From the NCBI RefSeq assembly GCF_042678145.1, contig NZ_JBHUDG010000005.1:62001-126000 (forward strand): a stretch of DNA of 64,000 nt, given 5' to 3'. Below the pieces are notes generated by a model. That model was not told the origin of the DNA. It made no database searches and saw only the letters and a program-made list of their open reading frames with translations. This document shows positions 45,265 to 53,443 of the stretch, piece by piece (position 1 is the first letter of the stretch; each line of letters starts with the position of its first letter). The position numbers were made by a program, and so were the translations under genes. This DNA is from Pseudopedobacter beijingensis (GTDB taxonomy: Bacteria; Bacteroidota; Bacteroidia; Sphingobacteriales; Sphingobacteriaceae).

Positions 45265-45310
45265 GACAGATTCAAGTATCCCCCCTTAATTAAGACAATT
45301 ATCCCCCTCA
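45265..45310. promoter_or_regulatory. Putative HTCS operator, 22-bp-spaced direct repeat (copy 1)
   Basis: On the minus strand two AGGGGGATAATT/AGGGGGGATACTT units stand exactly 22 bp apart. CCCCCTTAATTAAGACAA (45281-45298) is identical, inverted, to 58526-58543. A third AGGGGTATAAAC unit lies at 45170-45181. The 303-bp divergent gap 45088-45390 serves the heparinase fusion (minus) and the second heparinase (plus). AraC-type outputs of hybrid two-component regulators bind direct repeats two helical turns apart, as these are. Confidence 0.6.
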
Positions 45311-45390
45311 ACACAATAGTTGATTTTTTGATATTTGTGATGTACAACTTTAAAAACCTATATTTTTAACATTCCTAACCATTCAAGAAC

Positions 45391-47670
45391 ATGTGCAAGA
45401 AATATTTTCAGATTTTCTGTTGCTTTTTATTGATTTCAATAATTTCTGTGACATTAAAAGCCCAACAAACCACAGATGAAGATATTGAAAAAGCTTTCGC
45501 CGCTATATCTGGAAAAATACAGGAAAGCCACCCAAAAGTATTTATCAATAACAGAATATTAAGCGATATTAAAGCAAGATCTGTTGGAAACCTTCGTGAT
45601 GATTTTGACAAAATGAAAGACAGGATAGACAAGGACATGAAAAAGCCTATTGTATTTGTAGACCTAAAAATCACTGATGGTACACAAAGCAAAGATCACG
45701 AATACGGACTTACTGCTTCTGACGCTGCATTGATTTATCTTGTTACCGGAGAACGCGAGTATTTTGAGTACACCAAAAAGATATTAAAAAAACTTGGAGA
45801 GTATTATAACTTGCGAAACGAACAAAAACTGAACATACATTGGTATGCCTATTCAAGAATTTGTGCTTTAACCGCTTACGATTGGATATATAGCGATTTA
45901 ACATCTCATGAACGTGTCGAAATTGGCAGACCACTATTATACGCTATCAATACAATGACCCATCTCAACGGACGAAAACCTTTTCCACGCGAAAACACGG
46001 GTACCTATAAAACAGGTTATTATGGTCCTCCTGTTCTGGCATGGTACACCGGTTTGGTTTTTTACAAAACGGGGATTGACGACAATCTAGCGGAAGAGTT
46101 ACTTAAAAAAGGATTTCAGGAACATTGGAAACTATTGAAATACCGTCAGCATGTTGCTGGCGATGACGGAGGTGCTTCAACAGCGGTAATGGAATATGCC
46201 ATTCAGGCTTATCCTTGGGTTGAATTCAACTTTTTCCATTCCGTAAATTCAGCAACCGGTATAGATATATCTCAGCAATGGACATTTCCACTAGATTTTT
46301 TGTATTACGTGGCCTGGAACTGGTTACCGGGTGCCCGCCATTTTGGTTATGGTGATGTTGACCATTTTAGCAATAAATTGCCGTTAAGGCACATGCATAT
46401 TCATTTACAGCAGCTAAAACATTTTTATCAGGAAAAACACCCTGAAGCCATGTCTTTATTAAACTGGATAGCCGCTAAAACACAACCGCAAAGTGCAGAC
46501 GCTATTCCCTTTGCAAAATATCTGCTAAAGGATAAGGTTCAAGATTCTGATCAACAGTCTTCTAGTACAGAAAGCTTACCTAGCATGCCTTCTGCTATGT
46601 TTTTCGAGAATATGGGACAGATTTTTATGCGTTCGGGAGCAGGAGATAATGACACATATGCACTTTTTTCGGCAGGGGGAATACTTGATCAGCATCGCCA
46701 TTACGATAATAACAACTTTGTAATTTATAAAAAAGGGTTCAGAACGGTTGATTCAGGCACAAGACCTGAACCCGGTCAGCATTTAACCCATTACTACTGC
46801 CGCACTGTTGCCCACAACTGCATCCTTATCAGAATGCCTGGAGAACAATTCCCCGCATATTGGGGCGGACCGGCAAGTGCAGAAACACCATTACCTATTC
46901 CTAACGATGGTGGACAACGAAAAATCATAGGCTCAAAAGTTATAGGATATAGCCAGAACAATCAATATGTCTATATAGCTTCAGATGCCACAGAAGCCTA
47001 TCATAGCAATAAAGCTACTACCGTAATCAGGCAATTTGTATTTATCCAGCCGGACATATTCGTTGTTTTCGACAAAGTGGTTTCTAAATCAGCCGATTAC
47101 CCAAAAACGTGGTTATTACATACTATTTCTGAACCAAATATTATTAAAAACAATGAGTTTTTTGAAGAATCTAACGGTGGTAAATTATTTTGCCGCACCG
47201 TATTTCCAAAAGATGGTGAGCTTACAAAAATTGGAGGAAGGGAAAAACAATTCTGGTCTGATGGTAGAAATTGGCCATTGCCAATATTAACTCCCGACGA
47301 CTGGAATTACCGAAAAAGCAGAAGCAAGGTTCCTTTGGATACCATTCCTTTGTTAGGACAGTGGAGAGTTGAAGTTGCTCCAAAAAACCCAAAACTTAAA
47401 GACAGTTTTCTACACCTTATACAGGTTGGCGATACCGGACAAAAAAGTATGACATCCTCCACTTCAATAGAAGAGAAAGGTAAGAAGGGCATTGAATTTA
47501 GCTATCAGGGAAAATCTTACCGGATACTTTTTTCAGACGAGGAAACAACCGAGGGCAGCATACGCATAAGTAAAGGAAAAAAAATCCTTTTGGAAGAACC
47601 TTTCAGTACTGAAGTAGAAGCACAAAAAAGCATATTTCAGAGTAGTCAAAAAAAAACAGGAATAAAATAA
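45391..47670 (+). CDS. Heparinase II/III-like polysaccharide lyase
   Basis: A 759-residue secreted protein with signal peptide (ending LKAQ). The helical toroid covers about 30-390 (DAALIYLVTGEREYFEYTK, WYAYSRICALTAYDWIY). The beta-sandwich region (about 390-759) contains ILDQHRHYDNNNFVIYKKGFRTVDSG, RTVAHNCILI, IFVVFDKVVS and TWLLHTISEPN, segments with the layout of Pedobacter heparinase II (PL21). It lacks the long extension of the other two lyases of this locus, so it is a different subfamily. It is likely to act on fragments from them. Divergent from the propeller fusion with the shared operator between. Confidence 0.82.
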   Translation: MCKKYFQIFCCFLLISIISVTLKAQQTTDEDIEKAFAAISGKIQESHPKVFINNRILSDIKARSVGNLRDDFDKMKDRIDKDMKKPIVFVDLKITDGTQSKDHEYGLTASDAALIYLVTGEREYFEYTKKILKKLGEYYNLRNEQKLNIHWYAYSRICALTAYDWIYSDLTSHERVEIGRPLLYAINTMTHLNGRKPFPRENTGTYKTGYYGPPVLAWYTGLVFYKTGIDDNLAEELLKKGFQEHWKLLKYRQHVAGDDGGASTAVMEYAIQAYPWVEFNFFHSVNSATGIDISQQWTFPLDFLYYVAWNWLPGARHFGYGDVDHFSNKLPLRHMHIHLQQLKHFYQEKHPEAMSLLNWIAAKTQPQSADAIPFAKYLLKDKVQDSDQQSSSTESLPSMPSAMFFENMGQIFMRSGAGDNDTYALFSAGGILDQHRHYDNNNFVIYKKGFRTVDSGTRPEPGQHLTHYYCRTVAHNCILIRMPGEQFPAYWGGPASAETPLPIPNDGGQRKIIGSKVIGYSQNNQYVYIASDATEAYHSNKATTVIRQFVFIQPDIFVVFDKVVSKSADYPKTWLLHTISEPNIIKNNEFFEESNGGKLFCRTVFPKDGELTKIGGREKQFWSDGRNWPLPILTPDDWNYRKSRSKVPLDTIPLLGQWRVEVAPKNPKLKDSFLHLIQVGDTGQKSMTSSTSIEEKGKKGIEFSYQGKSYRILFSDEETTEGSIRISKGKKILLEEPFSTEVEAQKSIFQSSQKKTGIK

Positions 47671-47693
47671 TTACTATAAAACTATAATATATA

Positions 47694-48941
47694 ATGAGAA
47701 TTAATACAGCAGCAAAACATTTGCAACATATATGTTTAACAAGTGCAGCAGTTATATTGATGGCCGCCTGTTCAGCAGACAATAAAAAAGAAACTACTTC
47801 TCAAACCTACTACTTCCCCGAAGGATATCTGGACGAGGCAGATCAAATTCCGTCTTTTTGGATAGCCTCCATAGACGAAATAAACAACTATCTGAAAACT
47901 AAGGTAAAAAAAGGCAAGGTAGAAACTGTGGGAACATCTGCAGGTGGGCGTCCTATTTTTTCGGTTTCTTATGGCAGTAAAAGAACAGGTAAAGGGACAA
48001 CAACTTTCTCAGGATCGTTAGGGGTTTACGACATTGCTCCTTACAGAGGAAAAGATAATGACAAACTGGTTTATATGGCCTTAGGTGGAGTACATGGTTT
48101 TGAATTGGAAGGTATGATGGGCGTTATCAACATGATTGAGGTTTTTGAAACCGGAAAAGACCTGAGTGGAAAAGAACGGCCGGAACTGGCTTCCATGCTC
48201 GACTCCATAGATAGAATTGTACTAATTCCCCTTGTTAATCCTGACGGCAGAGCCCGCATTCCTATACGTATGGAAACAGATAAGGGGGTTGATTCTCCAC
48301 AATCATTTACAGTTCATGAGTACCTGAATACCGGAGGTAAAAAAGACGGAAGCATCATCGGCTGGCCCGAGGTAAAGGAATTCATACCCATGAACTTTGC
48401 TGATTTCGGCTTCCCTGGAGGTTATCCAAATGACAATGGAGTCAACATTATGCATGACGATTTCTTTGGAAAAATACAACCCGAAACAAAAATGCTATTT
48501 GATATAACCGCCGATGAAAAACCTGATCTTATTATGAATATGCATACTGGTGTACCCAAGGATAATTATTTCATGCAAATTCACAGACCATTTTCTGAGC
48601 CCGAATTACAGCCCATATTTGAAATACTCTACAGAAAAATTAAAACAAGCTTAACACTTAACAAGTTACAGGGCACAACAGACGTTGCAGTTGAATCTGC
48701 CCCACCAACAGGAATGAGCCGTTACAATTTAAGTACTGCCTTAAATTTACATTGTGGTGCACTAAGTGTGGTTATCGAATCTCCGAGTCATGGTTTTCAG
48801 GGCACCAATCTTGCCGGAGCTCCTACTGCTCACACTCCTGAAATGCTTCTGAATGCGCAAATCATCGCACATCTGGAATCTATGAGGTTTTTAGCTGAAA
48901 CAGGTGGACGCAGTAAATGGCAAAAAGATTTCTTTAAATAA
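47694..48941 (+). CDS. M14-type zinc carboxypeptidase-like lipoprotein
   Basis: A 415-residue lipoprotein (lipobox LMAAC) with a peptidase M14 fold: SAGGRPIFSV, the metal site HGFELEG (His-x-x-Glu), LVNPDGRAR, MNMHTG with the third zinc ligand, and VVIESPSH with the catalytic glutamate. This branch often acts on peptide or amide substrates in the periplasm. Its gene follows the second heparinase by 23 bp on the same strand, which suggests that the locus handles a glycan with attached peptide or amino-acid groups, such as a proteoglycan linkage. That role is inference. Confidence 0.8.
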   Translation: MRINTAAKHLQHICLTSAAVILMAACSADNKKETTSQTYYFPEGYLDEADQIPSFWIASIDEINNYLKTKVKKGKVETVGTSAGGRPIFSVSYGSKRTGKGTTTFSGSLGVYDIAPYRGKDNDKLVYMALGGVHGFELEGMMGVINMIEVFETGKDLSGKERPELASMLDSIDRIVLIPLVNPDGRARIPIRMETDKGVDSPQSFTVHEYLNTGGKKDGSIIGWPEVKEFIPMNFADFGFPGGYPNDNGVNIMHDDFFGKIQPETKMLFDITADEKPDLIMNMHTGVPKDNYFMQIHRPFSEPELQPIFEILYRKIKTSLTLNKLQGTTDVAVESAPPTGMSRYNLSTALNLHCGALSVVIESPSHGFQGTNLAGAPTAHTPEMLLNAQIIAHLESMRFLAETGGRSKWQKDFFK

Positions 48942-48977
48942 GATTTTGATATACGACAAGTTGTATAATACCAAAAT

Positions 48978-49020
48978 AAAAACAGACATATCGAAACTTA
49001 ACCGATATGCCTGTTTTTTT
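48978..49020. terminator. Bidirectional terminator between convergent genes
   Basis: AAACAG-CATATCG and CGATATG-CTGTTT stems (one mismatch each side) with a short loop and T-tract on the plus strand (TTTTTTTT at 49013-49020); the A-run at 48976-48981 gives a T-tract on the minus strand. It lies between the M14 gene (plus) and the 856-aa heparinase gene (minus). Confidence 0.8.
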
Positions 49021-49036
49021 ATGAAATAAATTTGTC

Positions 49037-51607
49037 CTATTTAACTACAAACTCAAAACCTGCAACCCTAAAATCTCCCGATTCGCTCGTATTAAAAAAA
49101 GACAAAAATTCTGAATGGTTCTCCCCTCCTTTTAAAGAGATACCTAAGCTTGAAATATCTACAAAATCCCTACTATAGTTTGGGGTTATCTTAACATTCT
49201 GCACCACTTTCTTATCACTCCCTTTATATATCATCATTTTCCCCGGAATTTGTCGGTTTACAATAGTACAAGATTCCGCTTCCCCTAAATAGGTAAAGGC
49301 AATCTTTGTTAATTCGAACTTAACAGAAGATGGGATCTCTTTTAAGTCAAGTCCCAATATATATCCTTCATTTTTATTAATCCCAGGACTTTCGCCTCCT
49401 TTAACCCCTAATTGCCCATGTCCAGACCGATCTATACCTGCATTAACAATTTCTGTGGATGTAATTCTTTTAGCATCAATCCTAAAATTGAAAGATTTAC
49501 CATATAAATTTTTAATATCTGTCATTCCATAAGGTATCCAATCGGGAGTTTCCAGCGGCTCCAAAATACCAGAACTGGTTATTCCAAAAGGAGAAATATC
49601 ATAATAAAGTCTATCACCATAAGATGCCGTATTAGGACTGGGTGCATCCAGAATAAATGTGTTTTTGTTAAGTAATACCTTTACTTTACTTTCTGTACCT
49701 TCTGTAAAAGTTACTATAAACTTCCCTTCTTTATTTGCTGGAATTTTCGCATCAAACCCTAACATCATTGTCTCTCTGTTCTGTTGATTATATTCACCAT
49801 ATTTATAATCCCCAAACTCGCTTTTATATTGTCCTGGGTTTTCTGATGGCCTTAAAACTAATTTAAAAGGGATATTAGCACTAAACTTCAGAATCATTGT
49901 TTTTTCCTTCTGAGTAAGTTTAATGGTATTTTTATCAATAATCTCAGCAGATGCCTCTGTCACCATGTTCCATCTTAAATCTACTGGTTTAGCACTCGTT
50001 TCAACAACATCTTCTATTCTAAGATAAGATTCATCTACAATAACTGCTTTTCTAACAGCTGATTTCAATTCATTATCAAGGTTTAACACCGATGTCAGAT
50101 TTACCTTAGCCCCCAGTTCTTTACCGCTGTTAAAGGTTTCTATAATTTCTGCCCGACCATTCACATTGTGGCGTTGATTATTGATAGTTAAAGTATTATG
50201 ATTTAAATTATTGTAGCGAAAAACATCCCATCTTTGTGAATTCTGTGACATATTCCAGAGATCAACTCCTTTGGATTCCAAAGTAATGTAGCTCTGTAAT
50301 CCAAAATCCATTGCCCACCTTAATCCTCCGGTATCATAAACGAAAGTTCCCTGATCCATGTGTGCATGTGCATCAGCAGCACTACCTCCTTTAATTCCCA
50401 AATATTTCCCGTCTTTGCCCCAACTTGTCCTTACTATACTAACAGGAGTAATACCATACCCGGTATATATTTTCTTAGAAGGTTCTTTTATTTCAGAAAA
50501 CACAAGATCTTTCCCAAAGATTAGAGCGTTCGGTAATACTCTTTCTTCATCTGAACTTGTGGCTCTAGTATACGCCCCATTCCTAATCAAGGGTATTTCA
50601 TGATATATCAATGCAGGATCCTTTAGCTTATTTGCATACCAAAACATAGACGAGCTGGCCGTTGCAGCCCTCCCATTATCATAATAGTTGAAATAATGAC
50701 CTGACGGACCTGATGCAAATAACATATAATATCCCGAGTCCATAAAGCCTGGCGCTTTAGACAAGTCTTTATCAGAACCTAATGCGCTTTCCAATGCCGC
50801 AAATAACATAATCTGAAATGTAGTTCCGTAATTCCAGTAACCTGGACCTTCCGGGTAATTTCCATTTGGTGCGTATGCCTTGAGAGGTAGAATATTTGAT
50901 TTTAAGGCTCTCTCGATAATGGCTATAGATTGCTCTTTTTCATTTTCCATAATGGCCAAAGCACCAAATACTAAACCTGCATTACACACAGAATTCCAAT
51001 TGTTATGCGCATTCAGAAACCACCCATAGGATTTTACGTAAGACGGCGTAAAAGCTTTTTCCAGAATAGCTTTACGGATATTTTCCCGGGTACTCTCCTG
51101 TAAATCATCATACAACCAATCATAGCCTATAGCTACAGCCATACACATTTCTCCTACGTCCAAAAAATGCGATGGGTTCCAACTTTCAAAACCACAAACA
51201 GCATTAAGTTCCTGCTCTGCTCTTTTAAGGTATTTAATGTCTCTTGTCATTCTGTAACTGTAAGACAAATAATATATTCTTGTCAGTGCTTTTCTGGAGA
51301 CAGCAAGCAACCTTTTACCCTGCATTTGAAAAGTCAAGGAGTTTTCTTTAAGTATATTATCAGATATCTGGTGTATATAAGAATCTATCTTTTTAAACTC
51401 AGGGTTTTTCTCAATAGATGTTTTAATAGCTTTTTCCTCATCTTTGCCTAGTAAAAGTCTGGGATGTTCCTTTATTTGTGAGTAATTATACGATTCTGGT
51501 TCCTGTGCTTTTACATGAAGGCAAAAAACCAACATACAAAGAACAAGAGCAGTTTTTAAAATGGAGTTATATCCGTCAGCAGTTTTTTGATCTTTCTTTA
51601 GAAACAT
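49037..51607 (-). CDS. Heparinase II/III-family lyase with C-terminal beta-rich extension
   Basis: An 856-residue secreted lyase. Signal peptide (ending VKAQ), toroid domain from about residue 40 (HPRLLLGKDEEKAIKTSI, GEMCMAVAIGYDWLYDDL, NNWNSVCNAG, GNYPEGPGYWNYG), beta-sandwich with ADAHAHMDQGTFV and LNHNTLTINNQRHN, then about 270 further residues of unknown beta-rich sequence that may be a carbohydrate-binding domain. Over the first 580 residues it is closely similar to the lyase half of the propeller fusion at 41992. It lies downstream of the susCD pair and a terminator. Likely substrate: a uronic-acid polymer, probably a glycosaminoglycan. Confidence 0.85.
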   Translation of the reverse strand: MFLKKDQKTADGYNSILKTALVLCMLVFCLHVKAQEPESYNYSQIKEHPRLLLGKDEEKAIKTSIEKNPEFKKIDSYIHQISDNILKENSLTFQMQGKRLLAVSRKALTRIYYLSYSYRMTRDIKYLKRAEQELNAVCGFESWNPSHFLDVGEMCMAVAIGYDWLYDDLQESTRENIRKAILEKAFTPSYVKSYGWFLNAHNNWNSVCNAGLVFGALAIMENEKEQSIAIIERALKSNILPLKAYAPNGNYPEGPGYWNYGTTFQIMLFAALESALGSDKDLSKAPGFMDSGYYMLFASGPSGHYFNYYDNGRAATASSSMFWYANKLKDPALIYHEIPLIRNGAYTRATSSDEERVLPNALIFGKDLVFSEIKEPSKKIYTGYGITPVSIVRTSWGKDGKYLGIKGGSAADAHAHMDQGTFVYDTGGLRWAMDFGLQSYITLESKGVDLWNMSQNSQRWDVFRYNNLNHNTLTINNQRHNVNGRAEIIETFNSGKELGAKVNLTSVLNLDNELKSAVRKAVIVDESYLRIEDVVETSAKPVDLRWNMVTEASAEIIDKNTIKLTQKEKTMILKFSANIPFKLVLRPSENPGQYKSEFGDYKYGEYNQQNRETMMLGFDAKIPANKEGKFIVTFTEGTESKVKVLLNKNTFILDAPSPNTASYGDRLYYDISPFGITSSGILEPLETPDWIPYGMTDIKNLYGKSFNFRIDAKRITSTEIVNAGIDRSGHGQLGVKGGESPGINKNEGYILGLDLKEIPSSVKFELTKIAFTYLGEAESCTIVNRQIPGKMMIYKGSDKKVVQNVKITPNYSRDFVDISSLGISLKGGENHSEFLSFFNTSESGDFRVAGFEFVVK

Positions 51608-51647
51608 ACTATTTTATTTACTTGTTTATTTCGTTACATAATAAAAT

Positions 51648-51675
51648 ACAGAAAGGGTTTTAAAACCCTTTCTGT
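51648..51675 (-). terminator. Perfect 28-bp palindrome, terminator after susD
   Basis: A 14-bp perfect arm (ACAGAAAGGGTTTT) followed directly by its complement, with TATTTTATT on the minus strand and TATTTTTAAA on the plus strand. It lies between susD (minus) and the 856-aa lyase (minus), which would reduce lyase expression relative to susCD, as is common in PULs. Confidence 0.75.
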
Positions 51676-51694
51676 ATTTTTAAATCTTATTTTG

Positions 51695-53416
51695 TTACCA
51701 TCCGCCTGCTCTTTGTTTAAGACTATGGTTCAAAAGTGTTTCCTGCAAAGGATAAGGCAAAAGAAGATGTTTACTTCTTTTGAAATTAACACCTGGTTCT
51801 AAAAAAGTTAAATGAAACTGATTGGTACCGTTAAAAGTAGGATAACTACTAATAGCATTATTTGTTTCCGCTAACTTCTCTTCTAACAAGTTCCATCTTA
51901 TCAAATCCTGTTTTCTAAGCCCCTCAAAGCACAGTTCGCGTAACCTTTCATCAACAATTTCCTTAAAGAAATCGTTGTGATTTGTACTACCTGTATAAGG
52001 ACTCAATCCTGCCCGCTCTCTTACCTTATTTAAACTTGCTACTGCTATAGATGTTGCATCTGTAATTCCATTCCGACCGCCAATTATGGCTTCTGCATGC
52101 ATAAGCAAGACATCCGAAAACCTCAGAATAGGAAAATTGATACTTGTAAAGTTCGGGTCGGTTTCGGAACCGGGAGTATTATTAAGGATAACATAAGGTG
52201 CATCAACAATAGTTGTACTATTTTTTAAGGCTGTAATATTTACAGGTTCCCACCTTCTGAATTTTCCAATGCCATATTCCGCATCTAAAGGATTATCAAA
52301 AATATACCTCATCGTAAATTTTTGCGTGGAGGAAGAAAAGTTATTACGATATCCGGCAATACTCCATGTTCTACGGGTATCTTCTATAGAATAAGCATTA
52401 TAAACAGGAACTCCTACATTTATGTTAGCAAAACCACGTGGTATATTTGCTGTTCCAACAAACTCAACACCGTTAATATTTCCCAGTCTTCCGCTTACAT
52501 TTATGCCCATACTATATAAATTACCAAAAGAAATCTCGAAAAGTGACTCTTTAAGATCATATCTGTCCTGCAAATAATTTATAAAGTGGTTCCTATAACT
52601 TTGTGGATCTACTGAATAGGGCACTATACTATGCCAGCCATCATTAATAATAATTTCGCACTGCTCTTTTGCTTTATCAAAATATTGTTGTGGATTTTCA
52701 AAGTAACAATTTGCATCGTTATCTGACAGGTAAGGCTGAAAACCTCCCATTTTCAAATACAAACGAGCCAATAATCCATGAGCAGCCATTTTATTAGGCT
52801 CCCCTGGAACATATTTAGCGCTATTAGCATGTTCCAGATGTTCTGCGGCAAACAGAAAATCTTTTTCTACTTGTTTATAAACATCAAATACCGGAGATGG
52901 AGGAAAATCATTGTCTTTCTGTGATGTACTGGGCTCTAACCTTAAAGGAACAGGGCCAAACCAGTTGGCCAGCGTAAAATAGCAAAAAGCTCTTATAAAA
53001 CGGGATTTAGCTAAAAAACTGTTATACTCATTAGCAGTGAATAAATCGGGTTTTAAATTCTTTTCAAACTGATTGGTTAATTGAATACAGGTATAAAATG
53101 TTAACCACATATTCTTTATTTCGTCACTTGATGGTGTAAACGCATATTTTGCAGAATTTCTAACTGCGCCTGTAGAGTTTGTATATGTCTCGTCTGTCCC
53201 AGCCTCCAGCATCACATTGAACTGGTATCCATATAAATCTTCTTTTGCTAGCTGGCTATAAATCCCAGACAGTGCCAACTTTACTTCTGCTTTAGATGAA
53301 TAGAAAGACTCTACTTTCCACGAAGATTGCGGATCCAAATCCAGAAAGCTTTTACAACCCGTAATGGTAAATACCATTAATACCGCTACAGTGAAATAAT
53401 TAATATTCTTTTTCAT
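51695..53416 (-). CDS. SusD/RagB-family surface glycan-binding lipoprotein
   Basis: A 573-residue SusD-like lipoprotein (lipobox TITGC). Seen are the N-terminal FLDLDPQSSWKVESFY, helical TPR-like repeats (AKSRFIRAFCYFTLANWFGPVPL), and the C-terminal LRFSDVLLMHAEAIIG and VDERLRELCFEGLRKQDLIRWNLL blocks. It lies 27 bp after susC. It captures the glycan at the surface and hands it to SusC. The start at 53414-53416 (ATG, MKKNINYF) is preferred to an upstream TTG at 53437. Confidence 0.93.
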   Translation of the reverse strand: MKKNINYFTVAVLMVFTITGCKSFLDLDPQSSWKVESFYSSKAEVKLALSGIYSQLAKEDLYGYQFNVMLEAGTDETYTNSTGAVRNSAKYAFTPSSDEIKNMWLTFYTCIQLTNQFEKNLKPDLFTANEYNSFLAKSRFIRAFCYFTLANWFGPVPLRLEPSTSQKDNDFPPSPVFDVYKQVEKDFLFAAEHLEHANSAKYVPGEPNKMAAHGLLARLYLKMGGFQPYLSDNDANCYFENPQQYFDKAKEQCEIIINDGWHSIVPYSVDPQSYRNHFINYLQDRYDLKESLFEISFGNLYSMGINVSGRLGNINGVEFVGTANIPRGFANINVGVPVYNAYSIEDTRRTWSIAGYRNNFSSSTQKFTMRYIFDNPLDAEYGIGKFRRWEPVNITALKNSTTIVDAPYVILNNTPGSETDPNFTSINFPILRFSDVLLMHAEAIIGGRNGITDATSIAVASLNKVRERAGLSPYTGSTNHNDFFKEIVDERLRELCFEGLRKQDLIRWNLLEEKLAETNNAISSYPTFNGTNQFHLTFLEPGVNFKRSKHLLLPYPLQETLLNHSLKQRAGGW

Positions 53417-53443
53417 TGTATTATATTTATATGCCAATGTTTC

